From the NCBI GenBank assembly GCA_031268535.1, contig JAIRXB010000016.1, positions 1 to 40,331 on the forward strand: a stretch of 40,331 nucleotides of DNA. The letters are read 5' to 3'. Shown here piece after piece: positions 15,667 through 22,260 of this stretch. The stretch's first letter is position 1. Each line of letters opens with the position of its first letter. The position numbers were made by a program, and so were the translations under genes. This DNA is from Puniceicoccales bacterium (GTDB lineage: Bacteria > Verrucomicrobiota > Verrucomicrobiia > Opitutales > JAIRLM01). The notes beneath the pieces were generated by a model, which had not been told where the DNA came from, did no database searches, and worked only from the letters and a program-made list of their open reading frames with translations.

Positions 15667-16035
15667 TTAGTAATTTACACTCTCGACAACTGCCTTTGTG
15701 ATAGCGGCGCTATACCTGTTGGAGGCAGCCCAGGGGCATATATTGCGGTCGCCACTATAGACGACAGCGGAAAGCTGGCGCGAGACAGGTTGAAGAGCGT
15801 CTAGGAGATAGGGGTAGCTTAATTCAGTGATCTCAATAGGCTTATATTTTTCTGGTTGAACGTTAAGCCCCTCAATTTCTTGTTGGTGATGAAGAAACAG
15901 CCAAGTAATGGAGTGATCTAGCATTTCTTTGCTGGAAACTTTGGCGAGCTCTTTAGATGCGCCATAGTATATTGTGAAGTGTACGGTGCCACCATCTCGT
16001 AGAAGGTAGACATGATTCATTGATGCGCTATCCAT
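15667..16035 (-). CDS. array family B protein B6
   Basis: 122 residues from ATG 16035. This start directly follows the conserved GCGCCGCA leader end; a second ATG at 16020 matches the MNHV start of B3. Core: GTVHFTIYYGASKELAK, HSITWLFLHHQQEI, and SAAITKAVVESVNY. It has no tail. The leader box is degenerate (TTGCC at 38 nt). Function unknown. Confidence 0.58.
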   Translation of the reverse strand: MDSASMNHVYLLRDGGTVHFTIYYGASKELAKVSSKEMLDHSITWLFLHHQQEIEGLNVQPEKYKPIEITELSYPYLLDALQPVSRQLSAVVYSGDRNICPWAASNRYSAAITKAVVESVNY

Positions 16036-16185
16036 TGCGGCGCGAGCCATTGCGAGAGCGCGTCCAACGGCAAGCATATTTTAACAGGCTTCCATTTGCT
16101 TCTGGAGCGCCGCCACGGGTCGCTGTGGCGCTCGCACCTGAGCTGCGCCTACCCGTTGTGGCGAAATTGGCTGTGGCGCAATTAG

Positions 16186-16524
16186 TTATGGCGCATCTGC
16201 GATGCGTTGCGCATTGGCGCTCACGCCGTTAAGGGTAAAAATGAGCGCAAAATTGGCGCATGAAGTTGCCTCGAGAAAATAGATAAATGACAGAGTCACC
16301 GCAATATTGTCGAAATGCAACCATTTCGTTGCGTCAACGCTACAAGGTCCTTGTTTGACGGACTTAACATTTGTCGCACATTTGACCGCATGCTCCAAAA
16401 TATATTTTGTGGCACTTTCTGGGAGTCCTATTTCGCGAAATTCGCTGTCGATTTCGTCCAATTGTTTGCATGCATTTTCGCTTGCCAAACACAATACTCC
16501 GCCTCCTTCTCCGAGGCATCCCAT
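16186..16524 (-). CDS. array family B protein B7
   Basis: 112 residues from ATG 16524. N-terminus MGCLGEGGGVLCLASE is related to the MEYLG starts of B5 and B8. Core: SVDATKWLHFDNIAVTLSFI. Tail absent. Contains five cysteines. The 40-nt TTGACA box and leader are well conserved. Function unknown. Confidence 0.58.
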   Translation of the reverse strand: MGCLGEGGGVLCLASENACKQLDEIDSEFREIGLPESATKYILEHAVKCATNVKSVKQGPCSVDATKWLHFDNIAVTLSFIYFLEATSCANFALIFTLNGVSANAQRIADAP

Positions 16525-16564
16525 CGCGACGCAAGCTGTTGCGCGAGTGAGCGCTCAATGTCAA
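16525..16564 (-). promoter_or_regulatory. array leader of B7
   Basis: TTGACA exactly 40 nt before ATG 16524; leader CAACAGCTTGCGTCGCG. Confidence 0.55.
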
Positions 16565-16627
16565 GCGTATTTTAATTGGCGCCAATTGCCCGGGATGCGC
16601 CTGCGCCGGTCGCCGGAGTGCTGTCAA

Positions 16628-16942
16628 CTAAACTGCGTCCACTTGCTGTGGTGTACATTTAGCATCCACAGCAACGATGACGGCGTCGAATCTGTTAGCG
16701 AAGCTTTTGTTTCGTATGACCACATAGGTGCACGTGATCGCAAGCGGGTTAGTGCCGCCCGAATAAGTGAAGCTTGCTGTCATAACGCCAGTGCCACAAG
16801 ATGCGTCCGCCTGGCATGAACACATTTTTGCCGAAACGGAACTCCTAACTCCTGGCCCGCCTGGAATGCCGTCCATTTGAGTAGATGCGTTTCTGGACGC
16901 CCAGTAGTACGATGCTTCGCCTTTTCTTCCGAGATATTCCAT
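16628..16942 (-). CDS. array family B protein B8
   Basis: 104 residues from ATG 16942. N-terminus MEYLGRKGEASYYWAS as in B5. Core: PLAITCTYVVIRNKSF, then FDAVIVAVDAKCT. No tail. Five cysteines. Function unknown. Confidence 0.58.
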   Translation of the reverse strand: MEYLGRKGEASYYWASRNASTQMDGIPGGPGVRSSVSAKMCSCQADASCGTGVMTASFTYSGGTNPLAITCTYVVIRNKSFANRFDAVIVAVDAKCTPQQVDAV

Positions 16943-16982
16943 TGCGGCGCAAGCTGTTGCGCGAGTGATCGTTCGATGCCAA
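16943..16982 (-). promoter_or_regulatory. array leader of B8
   Basis: TTGGC in place of TTGAC at exactly 40 nt; otherwise the standard family B leader. Confidence 0.5.
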
Positions 16983-17044
16983 GCATATTTTAACTGACGC
17001 CAATGCCTAGGATGCGTCTGCGCCGGTCGCCGGAGCGATGGCAG

Positions 17045-18448
17045 CTAAGCTGCGTCCATTGGCTGTGGCGCAGGGGCGGGACTTATCGCATCGACGCTCA
17101 CGTTTTCAATGCGCACATTGATGCCTTCGCGGTTCCGCGCGAATAAATAGGTGAACGAGACCGCAAGTTCGCTTTCGTAGAGACGCTTTAGCGCATTGAT
17201 GCGCACAGATGGAGTTTCAACGCTTGCGCCATGCCCAGAAGTGCCAGAGCGCATAATATCTCCTTTAAGCATTGAGACGACATCAAACAAAACAGTCTCT
17301 ACGACTAGATCTCTGTCGGGAAATCCTCTAAACTGCCCAGCTGCTTCTTCCGTTAGTGTGATGCGCATGGCGCACGTCGTACGTCGCATGATCGGAGCTA
17401 ATATTATCCATTGCGGTGCAAGCTGCTGCGCAATTGGCTGTGGCGCAGGGGCGGGACTTATCGCATCGACGCTCACGTTTTCAATGCGCACATTGATGCC
17501 TTCGCTGTTCCGCGCGAATAAATAGGTGAACGAGACCGCAAGTTCGCTTTCGTAGAGACGCTTTAGCGCATTGATGCGCACAGATGGAGTTTCAACGCTT
17601 GCGCCATGCCCAGAAGTGCTAGAGCGCATAATATCTCCTTTAAGTATTGAGATGACATCAAACAAAACAGTCTCCGCGAATAGATTTCTGTCGGGAAATC
17701 CTCTAAGTTGCCCAATTGCTTTTTCCGCTAGTGTGATGCACATGGCGCATGGCGCAGGGCGCATGGTCGGGGCTAGCATTATCCACTGCAGTGCAAGCTG
17801 CTGCGCAATTGGCTGTGGCGCAGGGGCTGGACTTATCGCATCGACGCTCACGCTTTCAATGCGCACATTGATGCCTTCGCGGTTCCGCGCGAATAAATGG
17901 ACGGACGAGACCGCAATTCCCACTTCGGGGATGCGCTTTAGTGCAATGGTGTGCATAAGTTCATGTTCGACGCCTGGCTCCGCAATACATTTTAGAAGTG
18001 CTGAAACAGCACCACGAAAAATAACCTTTTCGACTAGATTTCTGCCTGGAAACCCCATGAGTTGTTCATATGTATTTCTCGTCAGTGTGATGGATATGGT
18101 GTAGAGCGCTTTGCCGGGGACAATCGGCTGCGGCACGGGGATGAAATCTATTTCATCGACGCGCACGCTTTCAATGCATATATTGGCACCTTCACGGGTT
18201 TTCGTGAGAAGATAGGGGAACGAGATTGCAAATTCTCTTTCGAAAAGACGCTTTATCGCAATGGCGTGAACAGATTCGTGTTCGGTGCCTGGCTCCGTAA
18301 TATGTTTCCGAAGCACTGAGGTGGCACTACGCATAACGGTCGTTGTGACTAGATCTTCTTCTGGAAACCCCCTAAGCTGTCCAGCTGCGTTTTCCGTTAG
18401 CGTGATGGATAGGGTGATGGGCGCTTGGCCACGAGTAACATTATCCAT
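17045..18448 (-). CDS. four-domain family B fusion protein B9
   Basis: 467 residues from ATG 18448, made of four family B domains in one frame. Each begins with a strand such as ISITLTENAAGQLRGFP, then a helix, a strand before KRL, a core like AISFPYLLTKTRE, and VRIESVSVDAI. Domains 3 and 4 are almost identical. Between domains 2/3 and 3/4 the linker QPIAQQLAPQW is the translation of the same leader that precedes the single genes. The gene therefore probably arose by in-frame fusion or tandem duplication of single genes together with their leaders. It could be an ancestral form or a multivalent product. Function unknown. Confidence 0.7.
   Translation of the reverse strand: MDNVTRGQAPITLSITLTENAAGQLRGFPEEDLVTTTVMRSATSVLRKHITEPGTEHESVHAIAIKRLFEREFAISFPYLLTKTREGANICIESVRVDEIDFIPVPQPIVPGKALYTISITLTRNTYEQLMGFPGRNLVEKVIFRGAVSALLKCIAEPGVEHELMHTIALKRIPEVGIAVSSVHLFARNREGINVRIESVSVDAISPAPAPQPIAQQLALQWIMLAPTMRPAPCAMCITLAEKAIGQLRGFPDRNLFAETVLFDVISILKGDIMRSSTSGHGASVETPSVRINALKRLYESELAVSFTYLFARNSEGINVRIENVSVDAISPAPAPQPIAQQLAPQWIILAPIMRRTTCAMRITLTEEAAGQFRGFPDRDLVVETVLFDVVSMLKGDIMRSGTSGHGASVETPSVRINALKRLYESELAVSFTYLFARNREGINVRIENVSVDAISPAPAPQPMDAA
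17076..18200 (-). repeat. tandem repeats within B9 (375 bp, 375 bp, about 315 bp)
   Basis: GCGGGACTTATCGCATCGA starts at 17076 and again at 17451, with a variant at 17826: two steps of exactly 375 bp. The next equivalent point is about 315 bp further on. The first two units differ at only a handful of positions, so that duplication is recent. Confidence 0.8.
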
Positions 18449-18488
18449 TGCGGTGCGAGCTGTTGTGCGCTGGAAAGTGCGGCGTCAA
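18449..18488 (-). promoter_or_regulatory. array leader of B9
   Basis: TTGAC exactly 40 nt before ATG 18448; leader CAACAGCTCGCACCGCA. Confidence 0.55.
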
Positions 18489-18529
18489 GCATATTTCGAT
18501 CGGCCGCCAATTGCTTAGTGTGCGCTCAG

Positions 18530-18640
18530 CGCGGCCATTGGCACCCATTGGCTCCAAGCGCCGATGTCGCCGAAGGCATTTTTTTATTTTTTGCGCATCG
18601 AACTCTTGACTCGCAGCTGCCGGACACCAGAGTGCCGTCC
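18530..18640 (-). pseudogene. vestige of a family B tail next to tRNA-Gly
   Basis: The DNA resembles the 3' tails of B3 and B5 (plus-strand GCGCCGATG, then a T-rich run and a GAGCAGCGAG-like stretch), and a minus frame reads KIKKCLRRHRR. The domain part is missing, as if cut off by the tRNA-Gly gene that begins four bases later. Confidence 0.4.
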
Positions 18641-18643
18641 GCT

Positions 18644-18716
18644 GCGAGTGTAGCTCAGTTGGTAGAGTGCCACCTTGCCAAGGTGGATGCCGAGGGTTCG
18701 AGTCCCTTCGCTCGCA
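18644..18716 (+). tRNA. tRNA-Gly (GCC)
   Basis: Complete cloverleaf. Acceptor GCGAGTG/CGCTCGC has one G-T pair. D arm GCTC/GAGT. Anticodon stem CCACC/GGTGG around loop TTGCCAA gives anticodon GCC. T arm is GAGGG-TTCGAGT-CCCTT. Discriminator A at 18716 is followed by CCG, so the 3' CCA is not fully encoded. It forms the right boundary of the tandem array. Confidence 0.95.
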
Positions 18717-18764
18717 CCGTTTTCGACTCCGTGGCGGATGGTTGCCGGAGGTGGCCACACGGCA

Positions 18765-19571
18765 ATGTCGTTGAATTCGCCAAATATATTTCTGCGCACC
18801 TACGATGCCGGCGGCAATCGCTTTTTCGTTGCCCCGCCCGGGGTATTATTTTTGCCCGATGAGGTTGCATTTCTGTGTCGCCGATGGGGCTGCGACGGGC
18901 TACTCATGGGCTTCGCCGACAGATTTGGCGAAATTTCGCTTAGAATTGCGAACGGCGATGGCACTGCAGCGGAAATGAGCGGCAATGGGGTGCGCATCTA
19001 TTTTAAGTACCTTCTCGACAGCGAATTGGTGACTGGAAAAACCTGCGCCATCCGTGCTGCCGGCGGGACGATCCGGTGCGAATTGTGCGGAGACGGCTCC
19101 ATTGGAGCTTTGCTTGGTCCGTGCCGCATTGCGCCATCGCCGGTGAGCCTTTTCCCGCCATTGGGACACATTTCCGGCAGAATCGTTTCGGTGGGCAATC
19201 CGCATTTTGTTGTTGCCGTTGAGAGATTTCCCAAAAATTGGCAGCGCCTTGGGTCCGCCATTTGCGCCAACAAAATTTTTGCAGATGCAGGCACTAACGT
19301 GGAATTCTCCAAAGTGACTGGATGCGATTCCGTTGAGCTGCGCGTCTGGGAGCGCGGCGTTGGGCGAACGAAGTCATGCGGCAGCGGCGCAGCCTGTGCC
19401 GCTGCCCTGCTGGCTAAGTCCTTTTCATCGCCAAGAGCCATCGCCGTTTCGATGGAGGGCGGCACGTTGGAGGCTATTCCGGTCGGCGACTGCGTGCGAA
19501 TCGTCGGAAAAATTTTCAGCGGCGCCGCCATTGAAACTGAGCTGGGCCGTTGGCTCAACGGACAGCCCTAG
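18765..19571 (+). CDS. dapF: DapF-like protein with Ser at the first catalytic Cys
   Basis: 268 residues from ATG 18765. The diaminopimelate epimerase fold is clear: GGNRFFV (residue 16 on), NGDGTAAEMSGNG (63-75), SVGNPHFVV, VWERGVGRTKSCGSGAA (195-210). DapF interconverts LL- and meso-diaminopimelate with two cysteines as acid and base. Here the first is Ser72 (codon AGC) where family members have Cys (Cys73 in E. coli); the second, Cys205, and the Glu-Arg pair are kept. Such a change usually cripples two-base epimerisation. In the related proline racemase family, one-base variants are dehydratases. It may be a weak epimerase, another enzyme of the superfamily or a decaying gene. It lies between tRNA-Gly and the NrdA-like gene, same strand. 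Confidence 0.85.
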   Translation: MSLNSPNIFLRTYDAGGNRFFVAPPGVLFLPDEVAFLCRRWGCDGLLMGFADRFGEISLRIANGDGTAAEMSGNGVRIYFKYLLDSELVTGKTCAIRAAGGTIRCELCGDGSIGALLGPCRIAPSPVSLFPPLGHISGRIVSVGNPHFVVAVERFPKNWQRLGSAICANKIFADAGTNVEFSKVTGCDSVELRVWERGVGRTKSCGSGAACAAALLAKSFSSPRAIAVSMEGGTLEAIPVGDCVRIVGKIFSGAAIETELGRWLNGQP

Positions 19572-19639
19572 GCGGCGGCGCCGGCAGTTGCGCAGATCTT
19601 TCCCGTTGCCAGTGTAGATGGGCAGCCCTAGCAAGGGGC

Positions 19640-22246
19640 ATGAACGGAGAAATGCGAGTTCGGCGAAGGAATGGGCAACTTGTCCCGTGGAAAAGGGAAA
19701 AAATTGAAATAGCTCTACGGAAGGCTTTTCTGGCCAATGGACAATACGATGGTGCCGCTCCGGACATCGCCGCCGCCGTCGAGCGGCGCACAATTCCGGC
19801 GGTTTCCTGTGGCCCCATAGACATAGAAACAATTCAGGATGCGGTGCAGAGCGAACTGCTGTTGCGCGGCTATGGGGGCATTGCCATCGCCTACGCCGCC
19901 TACCGCCGCGGAAGGGAGGAGCGCCGCAAAAACGTCGGCGATGGGCAAGGGCAACAGGCCTTTAGGATGGTGCGCGGCGCCAATGGAGAGATGCGCTGCT
20001 GGGGCGATGACCTGTGGCGCGAGTGGCTCAGGGAGCCGCTCATGGAGTGCCCCATCGCCATCGAAATTGACGAGCTATTGCGGCTGATGCTCTTCGCCGT
20101 GCCGGACGAAGTTACGGCGGAAGAGCTGGACCGCATGGTTAGCGCCAATTTGCTGCGTCGGAGCGGAGAAAATCCAAAGTTTGCCAAATTTGGGGCCGCC
20201 GTTGGCCGCCGCTTTCTTCGCGATGAGGTGCTTGGCTTTGGTGCCGACGGCGAGAGCGACCAATCCCTATTTCAAGCGTACATTTCAGGCGCCGTGGACG
20301 CAGGTCTGCTCGACGGGCGGCTTGGCCTAATGGATGGCGGCGAGCTGGCGCGCCAAATGGATCGCGGCAGGGATAAACTGCTTGATTGGAATGCGTTCGA
20401 CATGCTTCGGAGGGAATTCTTGCTGCGCAGTGGAACGGCCACGATTGAACTGCTGCAGTGGTTTTGGATGCGGGTAGCCATGGGGCTGTGCTGCGATCAG
20501 CCTGAGAATATTGAGCGAATCGTCGAACTCTACGGCCGCATGAGTTCGCTGGAATTTTGCCCTTCCGTGCCGGCGCTCCTCTACGCGGGAACGGCGCGGC
20601 CCCATTTGCTCTCCAATTACGTCTACGCCCTTGAGGATAGCATCGAGGACATAATGGTGCGCGGCATCGCCGAAAATGCCTACGCATCGCGTTGGGGTGC
20701 TGGACTCGGAGGCTCGTGGACAATGCTGCGCGGGCGCGGAGCTTCCATCGGAGGTTCAAGGAGGACATCGTCTGGCGTTGTGCCATTCATCGAGCTTCAC
20801 CGGCAGCAGTTGGCGGTTATTTCCGGAGAAAATGGACGGCGCGATGGGGCGGGTTGCGCCTATTTGGACATTTGGCATGGCGATGTGGAAGAATTCATCG
20901 ATTTGCCAAAAAAACATCGTGGCGCAGCGGAAGCCGAGTGGGATCCGCCGCTGCGCACTTGCCTTTGGGTGGCGGATCTATTCATGGAGAGGCTCTGCGG
21001 CGGCGTGGAGTGGTGGACGCTTTTCCAGCCGAACGATGTTCCGCAATTGCTGGATCTGTGGGGAGATGAATTTTCCGCCAAGTACGTGGAGTATGAGGGG
21101 ATGGCTGAACGTGGAGAAATTTCCTCAAAGCGCGTCCCGCTGCGGGAATTGTGGCAAAAAATTTTGGCCTGTGCCCTCGAAACTGGATTTCCCTCCATCT
21201 CATTTGGCGATAATTTCCAGCGGCTGGGCGGAGCAGGTTCAGCGGCAACAATTAGGTCGTCCAGCCTCCACGGCGACGGCGCCATGGCCATGGTGCGCGG
21301 AGAAACGGCCTGCGGAGCGCTTGGCGCCATATCCATCCCATCTCACCTGGTGGACGGTGGCGCCTTTGATTGGGATCGCTTCAAGAAGACCATCGCCGTG
21401 GCCGTTGGAGCGCTAGACAGTTCGCTTTCGCTGACGCATTTCCCGTCTGCCGGTGCCGAAATGCACTGCAAGCGGCTGCGCGGGTTAGGCTTGTCCGTAG
21501 CAGGCATGCAGGACGCGCTGCGTCTCATGGGAATCCCATTCCATTCCGCTGAAAGTGAACTCTTCGCGTCGGCAGTTTTTGAAGCACTATCCCACGGAAC
21601 AATTCGTGCATCTTCCCAGTTGGCGGTGGAGCGTGGGCCAATCGCCTGCGACCGCTACGCATCTCGGCCGTTTCCGGGGGAAGTTCCAGATCGCGCCGCT
21701 CCGTGGCTGGATTGGCGACAGCTGCACGAAATGGTGGAAAAAAATGGGCTCCGTAACGCATATTTTGTTGCGCAAACTTCATCGGCGGCTGAGGCGACAA
21801 TCTTAACCGTTTCACGAGGAACGCTGCCGGCCCCCACCAACGTGCGTACGCTCCGCATGCCATCAGGAGAACGCCTACGCACCATTGATGCGAATCTAGT
21901 GAAATGTCTCGAGCGGGATTGCGCGCCTGACGGCGAGCTATTTGGCGCCATCTGTCATCTGGATGGCGATCTGTGCGCCTTTGGCGAATTGCCGCCGACC
22001 CTTTGCGAAGTCTTTTCTACGGCTTTCGACTGTCCCGGCGAAAGGTTTATCGCCATTGGGGCCGCAATACAGCGGCGCATCGACCAGTGCCAGCACTTGC
22101 CGCTCCATCTGCGGATGCCAACATTTTTTCAGCTTTCGTCGCTGATCCAATTGGCCTGGCGTTCTGGAATTGGATCGGTTGGGCCGCTGTCAACGACGCA
22201 TGGGCTGGCCAGGGAAAAGGCGCTGGAAGGAATGAAGTCGCCCTAG
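19640..22246 (+). CDS. NrdA-like protein lacking catalytic residues (R1 pseudoenzyme)
   Basis: 868 residues from ATG 19640, full length and collinear with the large subunit of class I ribonucleotide reductase. It has an N-terminal ATP-cone (MRVRRRNGQLVPWKREKIE), then recognisable barrel segments (RWGAGLGGSW, SSGVVPF, GLGLSVAGMQDALRLMGIPF). Residues needed for catalysis are gone. By alignment with E. coli numbering, Cys225 is Tyr327, Asn437 is Ser542, Cys439 (the thiyl radical) is His544, Glu441 is Asp546, and Tyr730/Tyr731 are Gly848/Pro849. No C-terminal Cys pair exists; Cys462 alone is kept (Cys558). It cannot be a normal reductase. The frame has no stops over 2.6 kb, so it may be maintained for another role (nucleotide binding, regulation, host interaction) or be a young relic. 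No nrdB is in the window. Confidence 0.88.
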   Translation: MNGEMRVRRRNGQLVPWKREKIEIALRKAFLANGQYDGAAPDIAAAVERRTIPAVSCGPIDIETIQDAVQSELLLRGYGGIAIAYAAYRRGREERRKNVGDGQGQQAFRMVRGANGEMRCWGDDLWREWLREPLMECPIAIEIDELLRLMLFAVPDEVTAEELDRMVSANLLRRSGENPKFAKFGAAVGRRFLRDEVLGFGADGESDQSLFQAYISGAVDAGLLDGRLGLMDGGELARQMDRGRDKLLDWNAFDMLRREFLLRSGTATIELLQWFWMRVAMGLCCDQPENIERIVELYGRMSSLEFCPSVPALLYAGTARPHLLSNYVYALEDSIEDIMVRGIAENAYASRWGAGLGGSWTMLRGRGASIGGSRRTSSGVVPFIELHRQQLAVISGENGRRDGAGCAYLDIWHGDVEEFIDLPKKHRGAAEAEWDPPLRTCLWVADLFMERLCGGVEWWTLFQPNDVPQLLDLWGDEFSAKYVEYEGMAERGEISSKRVPLRELWQKILACALETGFPSISFGDNFQRLGGAGSAATIRSSSLHGDGAMAMVRGETACGALGAISIPSHLVDGGAFDWDRFKKTIAVAVGALDSSLSLTHFPSAGAEMHCKRLRGLGLSVAGMQDALRLMGIPFHSAESELFASAVFEALSHGTIRASSQLAVERGPIACDRYASRPFPGEVPDRAAPWLDWRQLHEMVEKNGLRNAYFVAQTSSAAEATILTVSRGTLPAPTNVRTLRMPSGERLRTIDANLVKCLERDCAPDGELFGAICHLDGDLCAFGELPPTLCEVFSTAFDCPGERFIAIGAAIQRRIDQCQHLPLHLRMPTFFQLSSLIQLAWRSGIGSVGPLSTTHGLAREKALEGMKSP

Positions 22247-22260
22247 AGGTTGGCAAAACT

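Noticed and set aside
7600-16800. Plus-strand open frames in the array, for example 10629-10838 and 14643-15035
   Set aside because: Conserved protein motifs, consistent starts and the leader all lie on the minus strand. Plus-strand similarity between copies follows only from duplicated DNA.
8113-18488. Sigma-54 type (-24/-12) promoter in the leaders, because of GCTTGC near the start
   Set aside because: The required GG at -24 and spacing do not fit (only isolated matches), whereas the TTGAC box has nearly constant spacing.
7470-18488. CRISPR or similar short direct-repeat array
   Set aside because: The repeats are whole genes with coding structure and unequal spacing; no short repeat/spacer pattern and no cas genes.
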